The position numbers were made by a program, and so were the translations under genes. The notes beneath the pieces are model-generated. The model was not told the origin of the DNA and ran no database searches. It worked only from the letters and a program-made list of their open reading frames with translations. From contig OZ037932.1 of NCBI GenBank assembly GCA_964035575.1, forward strand, positions 620,001 through 684,000: a stretch of DNA of 64,000 bases. The letters run 5' to 3'. Within the stretch, counting starts at the first letter, position 1; every line of letters starts with the position of its first letter. Shown one piece after another: positions 30,943-42,324 of this stretch. Origin of the DNA: Rhynchopus sp. YZ270_cl-10. Taxonomy: Eukaryota; Euglenozoa; Diplonemea; Diplonemida; Diplonemidae.

Positions 30943-33861
30943 TCAAGAAAATCGCTTCTGCACTATAGTACTGATTCCTTTGTTCTGGTATACCCCTATG
31001 ATCTGTGTTGCCGCCGCCATCATTTCTTGTCTAAGCGAAATGCACAGAGTGGGTGTATTGAGCTGCGAGAGCACCTTCGCTAGGCCTTCTGTGTGTGCGC
31101 GGTCTAAGGGGGCATCGAGTTCATCGAAAAGGAAGATGGGTGGGGCTTTTATGGTGGAGAGCGCGAGGAGGAGTTGGGTGCTGACCAATGCACATTGCCC
31201 TCCAGAAAGCTGCGTTGCAGGGACAAATGCTGAGGATGTGGGAAGTCTTGCCATCACATTCACCCCCTCCAGTAACAATGCCGGGGCATAACACAACCTA
31301 CACTGCGTTGCCGGAGTACCCAACCTTGGCCCCAGCCCATTCATCACAGTGTTCGCCTCTTCCACACACTCTGCGATCAACCCTGTACGCACCCGATCCA
31401 GCTCCTCCTTCTTTCCTTCTAACACCTCCAACTCCTCTGCCAAGCCACGTTCCAACAGAACGGCTGCAGCATGCCTCTCCACTCCGTCACGTACCAGAGG
31501 TACCTCTTCGTCTATCTCCGCCACCATCGTCTCGAGAAGAGAGGACTCCCGTTCGATCAGTGTCTTTTCTTGCTGTAGGGCAGCATAGGAGGGTGCTGTG
31601 GTCGTGGGTGTTGTATGTGCAGATTGTCGTAGGATGGCGTGCTTTTTGAGAAGTTGTTTCTGTTGTGTTGTCAAAGCACGTTGTTCGTCGTTCAGTGCTG
31701 CTTCTTGTAAGGTTACCTCTTGTATTGTGCATCGTTGTGCGCTGAGTTGCTCGGATATGTTTGTAATGGTTGTTTCGTGAGTTCGCCCTGAGGTTCGTGT
31801 TGCGGTCAGTTGTGCGCGTAGAGTGCTTTCTTGGAGATGGCACTGCGTTGTTGTCTTAGTTTGCAGCGTTTTTATTGCTGTGCAAACGTCTTGAATGGTT
31901 TCGAGTGTAGGATCAGAGGGGTCAATAGAAAGAGAAGCAGCATCGGACCTTGCCAGAAGGTATTGCGAGCGCGCCTCCACCAGAAGCCGTTCCTTTAGTG
32001 CGACAAAGTGCGTTTGCTGTGCCTTCACCCGCACCACCCTTTCACCTTGATTTTCGATGTCCTGCGTGCACTGTGCGATCCTCTCACTCAGTTCCTCTTC
32101 GATATTGCCCCCTTTAATGCCCAATGAATCGAGAAGGGGTTTGAGCGTTCTTTTGGTCTCCTCGTTTGGGCAAATGGTGCGGACACATACTGATGGTTTC
32201 TTGGTGGTAATGAGCTCGCTTGGATGAAAGCGGTATTCACCTTCATGGTATAGAACCTCAGGGGTGAGCAGTGTGGGAAGTGTCTCCGTGGTCCCCCCAA
32301 CAGCAGAGACGGCACGTTCAAACCCTTCTATACCCTCCTCAAATGGGTTTCCCATTAATGGAAGCACGGCGTCGCCGCCAACGACCACGGAGAATCCTTT
32401 CACATTAGCGTTGACCCTTTCTACCACTTCAGAGAGGAAGCAGGCCCCAGCTTCTAGACCTTGTAAAGCGGCCATCTGCCGCGACACATCTGCGAACGGC
32501 ACAGCACCATGCCGTCTGATGAACACCCCACCCTCCGGAGGGGCTGTGGACAGCGTGGCGCCAGCTTGGGGTTTCGCGACACCACCCCCGCCCCTACCAC
32601 CTCCTTGCGGTGCGAGGAACCAAACCCCTTCGGTCGCTGCCGTCCAGAGCAGGGTTAAGAGTGGGGTTTGAACGACGATGGGCAGGCTGCGGAGGGGGAG
32701 CAGAAGTGTTGCACCCTCGGGGCAGATCAGGACCTCCTCCCCCTCCCCCTCCCCCTTCTCTGTTGAGACGGCAGATTCAGCCAATTCGCGGACCCCATTT
32801 CTGAGAAGTAGAAGCCGTTCCCGAAGGGGGTGTGGATCGGTCGGTGTGGCCTGCAACGCAGCCAGCTTTGCGACGACCACCGCACGGTGTTCGCCTAATG
32901 CAAGAACCTTAGAGACGTACTGCCGAAGCTCTGCCTTCACCCTCGCAGATGTCGCAAAAAACTGCCGTTTCGTGTACTGTGCCTTTGCGGCATTTGCCCT
33001 TAATATCGTACCCTCCGCCTTTGCGAGACGCAACCTCTCCTGTAGCAGTTCAATTCGTTCAGAAAGATCCCGTCTTTGCGAACATTTCTTTTCAAGACTT
33101 TCCCTGTTGTGCGCGAGGGATGCTTCGAGGGTTGATAATTTGGTTTCCAAAAAGCAGGCAGTATTTGCTATCAGGAGGTCATACGCGGCATCCCTCTTTT
33201 TCTTTAGTCTCAACGCGCGCCCCTTCTTCGCCAACAACTTCTGCGTCGCCAATACAAAATGATGTAGGTTCGCTGCCTCCCCGGCTGCCTCCTTCCGTTG
33301 CACGGAGAGCACAGCGATGCGCTCGGCTATCTCCTCCGCCTTGCTTCTTGCCGACGATGCACCACACACCCCTTCTAGATACCCCAGCAGCTTCCCTGGA
33401 GACAACACTACCAACGCTTGGGTACGCAGCTGCAATGCCACAAAGCTTTCCGGAACTTCTACATTGATACCCCCTTTAGAAAGAAAGCTACGATACACAG
33501 AAAGAGAAATCCTCCGGGTTCTACCCTCCTCAGTAAACTCTATGGTCGAAGAATTCGAAACGCAACGAACTGCAGTGATGACAGAGTGTTCACCATCAGA
33601 GAAGGTGATGGTGGTGGAAGCATCGTTGCACGAAGGGTGGACCAACTCCGCTAAGACACGGCAGCGAAGAAGGGCCCGCCCTGCGATGCCTCGGTTGCCT
33701 GCATCAAGGGTGAGGGCAAAGCAAAATGCGTCTAGCACATTGCTCTTCCCGCTCCCATTCACGCCAACAACGCAAGAGAGACCAGGCCCGACCTCGATAC
33801 TCACCTTCCCAGCAAACGATTTGAAACCTTCAATGGAAAGACAGGTAATGCGGAGGGGCAT
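30943..33861 (-). CDS. Divergent, short SMC-family ATPase
   Basis: 972 residues from the ATG at 33861 (MPLRITCLSIEGFKSFAG), no intron. The frame is open further upstream but without similarity. Walker A is GVNGSGKSN (about residue 37). The ABC signature LSGGQ lies near 887 and Walker B with the D-loop (PIFLFDELDAPLD) near 912. Together these form the split ABC head of SMC proteins. Between them are two modest coiled-coil arms and a central hinge-like globular part (about 390-600) interrupted by a Gly-rich loop. Canonical eukaryotic SMC1-6 proteins are about 1000-1300 residues, so the arms here are short. The N-terminus resembles SMC1-4 more than Rad50. Chromosome organisation or repair is the likely role; the paralogue is uncertain. 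Confidence 0.88.
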   Translation of the reverse strand: MPLRITCLSIEGFKSFAGKVSIEVGPGLSCVVGVNGSGKSNVLDAFCFALTLDAGNRGIAGRALLRCRVLAELVHPSCNDASTTITFSDGEHSVITAVRCVSNSSTIEFTEEGRTRRISLSVYRSFLSKGGINVEVPESFVALQLRTQALVVLSPGKLLGYLEGVCGASSARSKAEEIAERIAVLSVQRKEAAGEAANLHHFVLATQKLLAKKGRALRLKKKRDAAYDLLIANTACFLETKLSTLEASLAHNRESLEKKCSQRRDLSERIELLQERLRLAKAEGTILRANAAKAQYTKRQFFATSARVKAELRQYVSKVLALGEHRAVVVAKLAALQATPTDPHPLRERLLLLRNGVRELAESAVSTEKGEGEGEEVLICPEGATLLLPLRSLPIVVQTPLLTLLWTAATEGVWFLAPQGGGRGGGGVAKPQAGATLSTAPPEGGVFIRRHGAVPFADVSRQMAALQGLEAGACFLSEVVERVNANVKGFSVVVGGDAVLPLMGNPFEEGIEGFERAVSAVGGTTETLPTLLTPEVLYHEGEYRFHPSELITTKKPSVCVRTICPNEETKRTLKPLLDSLGIKGGNIEEELSERIAQCTQDIENQGERVVRVKAQQTHFVALKERLLVEARSQYLLARSDAASLSIDPSDPTLETIQDVCTAIKTLQTKTTTQCHLQESTLRAQLTATRTSGRTHETTITNISEQLSAQRCTIQEVTLQEAALNDEQRALTTQQKQLLKKHAILRQSAHTTPTTTAPSYAALQQEKTLIERESSLLETMVAEIDEEVPLVRDGVERHAAAVLLERGLAEELEVLEGKKEELDRVRTGLIAECVEEANTVMNGLGPRLGTPATQCRLCYAPALLLEGVNVMARLPTSSAFVPATQLSGGQCALVSTQLLLALSTIKAPPIFLFDELDAPLDRAHTEGLAKVLSQLNTPTLCISLRQEMMAAATQIIGVYQNKGISTIVQKRFS

Positions 33862-35289
33862 ATAGGGGAGGGGGGAAGTGGCAATGGGTGTGTCAAAAAT
33901 CTGGGTTTTTGAGTGGTTAAAAGTGGGAATTTGAAAATGTTTTTTGTTTTGAAAGTGCATTGTGCTCTGTTTATTTTTGATTAATTGGTGTTTGGTGTTT
34001 GTAGACGTGAAGTCAGAGAGCAAGGGTGTTTTACTTTGTATGAAACTACGACGTATCCTCAATTTGATGAATTTATCTGAAAGGGGAAGGGGGAGGGGGA
34101 GGGAGAGAAAGGGAATAAGAGAAGGAGGGGAAGCTATTGTTTCATATTTGTTCGTTGTTCGGGGTTTTCTGTTTTTGTTTTGTTTTATTCATTTTTTTGT
34201 TTGGTACTGCAGCTTGCCGTTTGGTGCATGTATAAAATAAAATAAAAATCTGCGGAGAAGGTAAACTTTGGAAGGAAAAGAAAGAAGAACAGGTTTGTAA
34301 GAAGAGCCTGGGTCTCACAGTGCTTAATTCACCCAATAAAAAACGAATATGCCTTCTTAACAGATCTAAGAAGCAAGGAAATAATGGCGGGACCATGCTT
34401 GGGTGCAGCACTTATTATTTACCCTTTCCCCTTTTGAAAATTAATGAAAACAAAACAAAACAAAAAATCAACGTAGCGCTTCCCGGGTATTTTTGCCGTG
34501 ACCTTAACGATGTTACCAATGAGAGCCTCCTTTTTGTGTTACTCTGGCTTGGCCTTTGGACGTTTAGTGGTGTGGAAACCCGGGAAATTATGAGAGGAGG
34601 ATCTTTGAATATTCACTATAACCTAGCGAAGTAGGTGTGACGCTGACTGCCCGATGGATTTTTTTTTTTGCTTTTTTTTTTTTGAAAAATTGTTGGAATA
34701 GTGTAGTTGCCATGTGCAAGCTCCACTGTCCCTAAAGTCTTTTTTGGCAGCCGCTTTTTTTTAACATAAAACAATGTTTCTTGTAATCGAAAAAAACCCA
34801 AAGGGAGCAAGTTTGAGCCAGAAAAAAAAGGGGAACTGCCCTTCCTTGATATTTTCATGCGAAAAAATGCACATCGGGTAAGCAAAATTGTGTCGTATTC
34901 CTTTTTTTCCAGTCTTCTGAATGCATTATCCCTGAAATAGAAGTTGTAACGATGTACCTGAGCCTTTTAGCTAGATACGCTAGCCTTGGGACTAAAAAAT
35001 ATTGGTGGAAAAAAAAGGGGAAAAAAACGTCTCTGTGGACGCAGGCATTGATTCTCTATTAGGGGTGTGGAACAGAGGAGTACTTCATTGGTGCACAGGA
35101 GAGATGCTTCAACCACTCAACCCTCACCCTTCCTTACATCGTGCAATGCACGGCAAAGATGAGAACAGCAATGTGCAGAATAAAGAGGAAATGTTAAAAG
35201 GATTGATCTCATCCTCCTAGTGCTTCGAGTCACCTCGCAAATAGCGAGGTCAGGGGGGGTGCAAAAAAAAAAAGGGAAAAAAAAAAACA
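33862..35289. other. Spacer upstream of the SMC gene
   Basis: AT-rich DNA with a diverged family A-like hairpin near 34290-34330, a family G copy (34681-34733) and poly-T runs. No gene is recognised. Confidence 0.5.
34681..34733 (+). repeat. Dispersed repeat family G, short form
   Basis: TTGAAAAATTGTTGGAATAG, TGTAGTTGCC, then directly CAAGCTCCACTGTCCC. The central part present in other copies is missing. Confidence 0.7.
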
Positions 35290-35294
35290 ATAAC

Positions 35295-35491
35295 TGGTGT
35301 GGCTGAAGGGGGGTGATTCGCACTTTTTGCGCACTTTTCCGCACTTTCACCATGTTTGCTTGCTGACTGTGCCTGTGCCTGTGTACCTGGTACACGTACA
35401 CAGTGTTAAATTTTTACAAGGCGGGGGGGAAAATCTTGAGGGCTGATTCGCACTTTTCCGCACTTTTTCCGACCCCCTTTCAGCCACACCA
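35295..35491. mobile_element. MITE-like element, 197 bp
   Basis: Inverted ends TGGTGTGGCTGAA, flanked by ATAAC duplications (35290-35294 and 35492-35496). Just inside each end are copies of TTCGCACTTTTCCGCACTTT in inverted arrangement. There is no coding capacity. Its 5-bp duplication and TGG terminus resemble the larger element at 24104-25497. Confidence 0.85.
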
Positions 35492-35672
35492 ATAACGCCG
35501 ACGTTGTGGGTTATCGAAAACCCCGTACTTTTTTTTGGCGGTTTGAACTCTTGTGGACAATCAAATAAAAGAATGTTATGTGATAGCCCCGCAGAGCAGT
35601 GAGAGATGCATCGCTTTGAAAAAAGAAAAAAAATAACAGATTTTTCATAAGAGCAGCCAAAAATTTTGATTC

Positions 35673-35700
35673 AGATGAACCTAAGCCTCACCCACAATAC
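35673..35700 (+). repeat. Fold-back repeat family A, left half only
   Basis: TCAGATGAACCTAAGCCTCA, then unrelated sequence; the right arm is missing. Confidence 0.5.
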
Positions 35701-35723
35701 GCAAAACACACAAAAAAAAAAAA

Positions 35724-35820
35724 TGACTTGAAATACACACCCTCTCATGAACAGCGTACCTTTGGTACAATAAGCGGTGGACCACCACCGTGGTGGACAC
35801 ACACCCCTCAACCATGCAGT
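35724..35820 (+). repeat. Dispersed repeat family F, long copy
   Basis: GACTTGAAATACACACCCTC, GAACAGCGTACCTTTGGTAC, then a palindrome GGTGGACCACCACCGTGG and AACCATGCAG. It is the longest copy and shows an internal inverted repeat. Confidence 0.7.
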
Positions 35821-36091
35821 TCTGCATCCATCTTGTGGTTTCCGTCTATGATTGATAGATTCCTTTTTTTTCCCCTAGGGTGAGCACAACAGAACACTTG
35901 GAAGGACGCATCTGTCTCTCTGTGTCTATGTCACCTAACAGAAGGTCTAGAAGAAATACACTACCAACCCCTTCCACAAAACTTCTCTCCCAACCCCCAA
36001 CCCTTTACCAAAACCTACAAAACCAAAAACCACAGAAAACACAAAAAACACAAAAAAAAACCCATAGAAAAATACGCCGCAACCCTTCTTC

Positions 36092-38197
36092 TTAGACTGT
36101 AGGTTTGAACGCAACCTCTTCCCAGTCTGCTTTGACTTCGTCCCCTTGAGGTCCGATGAAGGTGAAGCCGTTTGCGTTGGAGGTGTTGTAGGAGATCTCC
36201 CATTTGCTCTTCCAGGAGGTTGGGTGGGAGGAGCGGATGTTGCGTCTGTACTTGCGAGGGTTCTTGCAGTAGCGTGCGCGGTACGACAGCACGGCTGCGT
36301 TGATGTTGGGCACCACGCTGTTGATGAAGACAGCCCACATCCGGTCGTTCGGCGTCTTCCCGAAGTGCTTGATCATGTACGTAATAGGGGGGTACTCAAA
36401 AAGCAACTCCTGAGAACAGTCCAGAAGCGTTCCGTCCTTCGGAATACCACCATCACCACCAGGCCAGTCCCCCGGTACGCGGTACTTCGACCTGAAAGAT
36501 TTTTTTTTTTAAAAATGCTGAGATAACTCAATGTTGGGCCGAAGCCGGAAGGGGTTTTTTGATCAAGCAGGTTGTGTAACCATGGGATGTTGTCTTCACT
36601 AAGTTCTCTTAAGAAAGGCCTTAGGTTGTAAAAAAAAGGGGGTTAACAATTGTCGAGGTGGAGGTGAGACACTAGGATATCTCAGTGCGTTGTAAAAAAA
36701 TATTTGGCAAAGAAGATCCATACCAATGCACGTAGTCCAAAAGGGGTCTCTGGTTGTCGTTCTCCCACTTCTCCTGCGGGCGGTTGGTGGTCCAGAACTT
36801 GTCGTTGATTGTGTCGCGCCCGATCTCGGGTGTGAAGCAGTAGTGGAAGATGGAGGGCAGGTCTGCGCCCTCGATAGGGTGCACACCCAGGGGGAGGTGG
36901 TCTGCATTGGGCTTGAGGGCGTCGCAGTTCTGGTTGTGGAGGCCGTACTTCTTCATGGTGGCGACGAACTCCGCATTGGGACGGTCCCACATGCCGTTCT
37001 TCTCAATCTTCGTGCGCAGGTTGAGACGTGACAGGGCAATCGACATACCCGCCATCTCAGACACCCATTTACCCCACTTCTTGCGTGCCTCCACTGTGTA
37101 CCGCAGCCACCACTGCACAACGTCATTCCAATCCTTTTTATGCATCAAATGCGGTGGTCCCGGGCAGAAGTCTGCCTTTCCGGTCAACGCCTGGCATCCT
37201 TGGCAACTGTTGGGAAAAGAAAGAAAATAATGTAGATTTTTTGAAAGATTGTGTAATACAAACACCGGATGCAGGACAACCTGACCCCAACAAAGGTTAA
37301 GCTAAACCATCCTAATCACAGTATCCGCACAAAAAATTTGACATACATTTCAGGGTAAACCCTATCCCAATCCTCGCTTACCAAATAGTCATAGTACTGT
37401 CCAGCCGGCTTTCCGAGGGTGACTGGGGGGAAGTCAAGAGGCTTCAAGAAGATCATGTCAGGGTCGAGCAGTCCGAGCACGTACTCCGGGGGGTGGGCGA
37501 CCATGAGCCAGTAGTACACTGTTGCGGGGCGGTTGATTGGTGCGTACCGTTCGAAGGAGCCTTTAGGTCCAGGCACTGCGCCTGCATCGATGCGAGGTCC
37601 GAAGAAGATGAACGCCTTTTCATGGTCAATCACATTGCGTTCTAAGAGGCGCTGGTTTTTGTGCAGACTCCCGTCGTCCAGGATGCATCCGCTTACCAGC
37701 CTCGAAATCGCCCCAGGATGGTTCACGTTGCTCCAAGACTTCTCAAGGGAAAGCGACTGCCACAGAGAGTGCTGTGTGCAGTCAGTTGTGAAGAACAGAT
37801 GGATCTGGTCTTCGTTGGTGTGGCCTGCTTTGAGCTTTCCGTCGGGGTATGCCAGGGCAATCTTCTCCCGATGTGCGCTGTTAATCTTTTCAAGCGTTTT
37901 CTCTACTTCATCTGTACGCTTGAGGAAGGGCAGGTCGTTGGTCAGCACACGGTCCTCCTCCTTCCATTCTGCAGCAGACTTCAAAGTGAACGACTCCGAA
38001 GAGTAGGAATGAGTGTTCTTCGCCTTCGGCACAGCAGGCTCCTTCTTACCTGCATCCACCGATGTCTTTCCCCCACCGGACACCACAGACGCCACCCCTC
38101 CCTTTGCATTGTCTTCGTCTCCAAAGGTATACAACAGCAACACAAAGCATGCAAGCGCATAACCCAATATCATAAAACCCCGGCGGGACAAAGCCAT
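36092..38197 (-). CDS. Golgi type II membrane glycosyltransferase (HPAT/SERGT-like)
   Basis: Three exons: 38197-37347, 37206-36724 and 36491-36092. The introns are 140 and 232 nt, both phase 2, with donors GTATGT and GTATGG, giving 577 residues. The N-terminus is a short cytoplasmic tail (MALSRR) and one membrane anchor (GFMILGYALACFVLLLYTF), then a stem. The catalytic part begins around residue 135 with IHLFFTTDCTQHSLWQSLSL. It contains PINRPATVYYWL and the metal-binding DPDMIF (about residue 242). These match plant hydroxyproline arabinosyltransferases and serine galactosyltransferases, which add sugars to secreted proteins in the Golgi. Donor and acceptor here are unknown. Confidence 0.9.
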
Positions 38198-38642
38198 TTT
38201 GTCCAAAAAAAAAAGGTATTTAGTTTGGATAGGAGGGGAGGGGGGTTCCAAAAAAATGGAAAAAAAAAACGCCCCCCCTCTGTTGATTGGGAGGGTAAGA
38301 GTATTAGAGTGCCGGGTCCTGGGAGGAAACAATGATTAAAAACACCCGTGAATCCCCCCTCCGACGACACTACACGATGGTGCTGGGTTAACGCAAACCA
38401 GAAGAGATACACTACGGAGGTAGACCGAATGGTACGCAAGGTGTACGGATGGATAATGGAGAAGGGGCCGGACGCAGTGAATTCCTTTGGCTTCACAGGG
38501 TTATGCAAACACTGACTTTTTGTCGCTGTGATGGGTCATGGCACGGAGGGGAACATCTGCAGCAGAAAAAAATAGTCGGTATCTCTCTGCGGGTTATCGA
38601 ACCCCAGAGAGAGAGAGAGAGAGGGAAAACGCTGGAAAAGAA

Positions 38643-38674
38643 CAATCTAAGCTTTCTAGCGTTTAGCCATCCTG
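38643..38674 (+). repeat. Fold-back repeat family A, diverged
   Basis: CAATCTAAGCTTTCTAGCG, TTTAGCCATCCTG. Confidence 0.5.
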
Positions 38675-38920
38675 AGAATATTTAAAAAGGGGGAGGAGAT
38701 GAGATGGGGATTCATTTTGTAGATATTTCTTCTCTCCTTTTGTACAGAAGTACATAAACAGAGAATTCGTTTTGTACGGGAACTCATTTGACAATTTTTG
38801 TGCCATTTTTAAAAAATACAACCCCCACTTTCTATTCCACTCCATTCCCCCCCAAAAAACCCCATCACGGAAGTGCAAGGTTTTTTATGGATCGTCGATT
38901 ATTGGTTGCTCTCCTCTTTT

Positions 38921-38990
38921 TTGATAAATTGTTGGAATAGTGTAGTTGCCTCGGGTTGTGTTGCCACAGTTGTGCAATCTTCACTGTTTT
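38921..38990 (+). repeat. Dispersed repeat family G
   Basis: TTGATAAATTGTTGGAATAG, TGTAGTTGCCTCGGGTTGTG, TTGCCACAGTTGTGCAATC, TTCACTG. About 90% identical to 47991-48059. Confidence 0.85.
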
Positions 38991-39164
38991 TAAAATGTGT
39001 TGACAATCACTTTGTATCATCTGAATATGTATTCAATATCCGCCGAAGTCTACTTGCAAAAAGGTATAGACACAGATCGCCCTCAACTCCCCCCTTCAGA
39101 TTTAAAGAACAACTTTCTGATATCATTTTTTCAAAAAAATACCAGACAGTTCACCCTTTCCCCC

Positions 39165-40051
39165 CTAAAACGCTCCAGTACTCCCAAAGAAGCCATGTTT
39201 CCACCCCTTTTCCCGTACTATTGGCTCTGCAAACCGTGAGCCCCATGAGGAGTCGAATATTGGTCCGTGCCCACCCCCGAGAGAGGTGTCAAGATGGCGT
39301 GTAAGAGAGCAGCTTCTGTGGAGACGCGAGGCAGGGGCACCCGGCGGGGCTGTGGTGATGGTGTTCCGCGTTGCCTTGTCTGGGCTGGTATAGCGTTTGC
39401 TGAGGGGGAGGACGGGGCTGGTCACGATGCGGGTGGGCTTGCCTGCAGAGGGGCAGGAGGCGTCTGCGAAGCGTGCTACCTGGACACGTCTGTTGCTGCC
39501 CCATACTAGGCCCTCCCCGCGTGAAGGTTGTGGGGGGCGGGCTTTGCGTACCGGTGGGAGTGGTGCCTCAACAGGGGAAGGGCTTGACGCACGGAGGTGG
39601 TGCCACTGCTTCCGTGTGACGACCTGCCCACGGCGTACCTCATGCGCTGCGGTGCTGTGGATGCTATTGCATGCGGTGTTCCCGCCGCCCCAACCGTTCC
39701 CTGAGTTGTCTACTCCGAGGCGCGACCGTTGTGAGCGGTGTTCCAGCTGTAGGTGGGGGTGAGGTGGGGCGGGATGAGAAAAAGACGACAAAAACAATTT
39801 GTAAAAGAAACAGAAAGCTAGATTGTCTGCACGTCATCTAGGATATTCATAGCGGGGAGAGGGGGTTTTTATTCTTGATAAAATAGAAGTTAAATTCTAG
39901 AATTTCAGGCACGATGTCACCAAAGCAGGGGAGAGGGGAGGGGCTTGCTACAGCTGACGGAGATGGAGAGGGAGGGAAGGGGGACTTCATTGCATACCAC
40001 TTTGTATTTTCGGTTCAAAAACCGCGACACCGATTCATCAGGGAGAGGCAT
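39165..40051 (-). CDS. Small two-exon protein of unknown function
   Basis: Exon 1 is 40051-39998 (MPLPDESVSRFLNRKYKV). A 251-nt intron (GTATGC...CTACAG, phase 0) and exon 2 at 39746-39165 follow, giving 211 residues. Exon 2 has no internal Met, so the short first exon is needed to supply the start; it ends exactly at a GTATGC donor, as in other genes here. The protein is basic, Ser/Pro/Arg-rich and without membrane segments. A C-terminal GHGPIFDSSWGSRF...GFFGSTGAF segment looks structured. I do not recognise the family. Small GP-rich proteins of this look occur among flagellar microtubule proteins, but that is only a guess. The GC content contrasts sharply with the flanking DNA. Confidence 0.72.
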
Positions 40052-41269
40052 AGGTTTGGCTGCTTCCCCCTACGTCCCTTCCCCCCCAAAGAAAAACAAC
40101 CACCTTTCACACCAGTGACTTTATACACTAAAAAAGGTCTTATTGGTTGGACCCCTTCTCTTTTGTGTCTTCACTACATTCTGTTGGGGTGTGGAAGAAG
40201 GGAGAATGGGGAGTGGGGATGAGGGGTGAGGAAGGGGATAGTATCATCAAAGAGAAGAAGCACTTTTTTTTTTCCATCCAATTTTTGAAGAAAAATGAAA
40301 AAAATGAAAAAATGAAGAAGAAGAAGAAGAAGAGGTGGTATAAAATAATTCTTTCGTAAACTGGGACACACGCACAACTCTCATTTTGTTCCCTCTCATC
40401 CCCCGCTACCCCCCTGTTCTGTTCTTTCGGAGAAATAATAATAATAAATAGGGCAGGGTACTCGACACAGATGCTCCTCAACCCCCAATGAAATTTCCCT
40501 TTTTTTTCTTTGTTTTCTTTTTCTTCACTGTAACCTACCGAAGTAAGGCAAGAAGGAAAATGTATGGAAAACACATCAACGAATTGCTAAGAAAATAGGG
40601 ATTTTTCTTTTCTCTCTCCTAATAGCAATTACTTGCATTTTTTTCGTATATTTTGTGACAAAAAAGGTCACATTTTTTTTACTTTTTTGAAAAAGGACAC
40701 TTTTCTTTTTTCGTTCAATCCTTCGCAATAGGTGAGGAGATGGGGGTAGATAGATCGCGTGGTAATATCCCAAAAAAGGGCTACTGTAGTCACTATCAAA
40801 CTGCATGAGAGGGGAAGAGGAAAAGGGATTTCGTTCATTGAAACGCGCACACTTATTCATTACATATAAAGGTGTAATTTGAGAAAGGGTTTGTCTTTTC
40901 TTTGACAATCTGTGGTGTAGTTGTGTCAAAGATGAATTTACGTTGATAGAGCACAGTCTTAATGTAAGATGCTTGACCCACAGCCAACGCTATGAGATTA
41001 CGTTAATCACGAAAAATCGTGGCACCTTACACCCTCCTCTTCGCATTACATATCCTTTACCACCTATCGTAATGCGGGAGTACGATTGGGTTCGAAATTG
41101 GGCTGTCCAACATAAAGTGGTTTGCATGCTTGGGATACCAGGAAACCGAGAACCCTTTGATATGAATTGTCATCTTGTGACATTTTTTTTATCAGCACAC
41201 ATCTTTTTTTATCGTTGTTCAGCACACATCCTCTACGAAAAAGAAAAATAAAAAAAAAGAAAATTGATA

Positions 41270-41304
41270 AGATAAGATACTAAGCCTCGCAACTTAGCGA
41301 TCTT
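41270..41304 (+). repeat. Fold-back repeat family A
   Basis: ATAAGATACTAAGCCTCGCA, ACTTAGCGATCTT. Outer AAGAT/ATCTT and inner CTAAG/CTTAG pair perfectly, although the letters differ from the consensus. This copy keeps pairing despite base changes. Confidence 0.7.
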
Positions 41305-41603
41305 GAAGAAAAAATCATTTTGTTCTATGTATTGGTCCTATCATTGGATAAGCAGTCATGATTAATTTCTTCAAAAAAAAAAAATTGTAGTTGTGTTTCC
41401 TGTGTACGTTTTAAACCGAAGTACTCAACGGACGCAGGGGGAGAAAAAAGAGGGAAACTTGAACAAAAAATTGTGCACCCCCTTTTGCACTATATTTCAC
41501 ATCATAAAAAGTGAAGTCGATAAAACACAAACGTTGTCAAAGACGCAAGCATTGAAACTTCGTGTGGGGAAAAATAATAATAATGAAACGGACAAAAGAA
41601 AAA

Positions 41604-41647
41604 GTTTATAAGATGACCCTAAGCCTCTCTGTGCTTAGTCACCTTAA
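41604..41647 (+). repeat. Fold-back repeat family A
   Basis: GTTTATAAGATGACCCTAAG, CCTCTCTGTGCTTAG, TCACCTTAAG. Confidence 0.85.
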
Positions 41648-42324
41648 GAAAAGTATCACAACGTAAAAATGAAGGTTGAAAAAGCGCAAACGTAACATAG
41701 TTTCTGACAAAAATAAACAAACTTGAAATTGAAATGGGCTTCGTGGGCACACATATTCAAAAAAATGATGCAGTTGGCAAAAGTCTTGCGGAGATGAAAG
41801 GGGGGGAAATATAGCAGAAATATAGTTATTACTGCTTTTGACGAAACCAGCAGATTGTCAGCCTACACGGAATTGATGACGTTATTTATTTTAATTTTAT
41901 TTTCTTAATTTTGAGGTGAAAAAGAAACGTTGATAGACGGTATATGCCTAGTGTGCATACACATCAAATTATTTCATATCCATTCTTTTCTAAACGAAAG
42001 GAAGGCATAAGAGGGTGCGAACAAATGTACCCATCAAAGAAAAATATTGGGTGACACATCCGTTAAGAGCATGCCCTGGCTTTGAGTCTGCATGGGGTAA
42101 AATCATGAGGAAATGCAATGGGTCTCAAAAGCAGACCTGCATTGTTGTTCTTTTCTTCAAAAATTCGGCTACATTTGTGCATGCACCCGAGGATGAGCTT
42201 CTACTGTAATAGTTCTTGTTCCCCTCAGCTTCAGGGGGATTTTATTTTGAGTAATTGATACCGTAGTCCTCCCTATATGCTTCTCCACTTAATTTTTTGT
42301 TACTGATTTCCAAGCATGTTGAGG

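Larger units (their letters stand above)
38198..39164. other. Spacer upstream of the glycosyltransferase gene
   Basis: A 967-bp spacer with a GC hairpin near 38586-38612 (CTCTG/CAGAG arms, GGGTT/AACCC inner stem), a GA microsatellite at 38607-38622, a family A copy and a family G copy. No gene is seen. Confidence 0.55.
40052..42318. other. Gene-free AT-rich spacer
   Basis: 2.3 kb with two family A fold-backs (41270-41304 and 41604-41647), a diverged family D-like hairpin near 41735-41760, and a repeat carrying CACCCGAGGATGAGCTTCTA at 42186-42205 that is related to 59325-59345. No credible ORF is present. Confidence 0.5.

Noticed and set aside
33862-34062. Upstream extension of the SMC frame
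   Set aside because: The frame is open, but the residues are unlike SMC proteins and the ATG at 33861 places the conserved N-terminus correctly.
41070-41110. GGTTCGAAA resembling a tRNA T-loop
   Set aside because: There is no matching T-stem, acceptor stem or D-arm around it.
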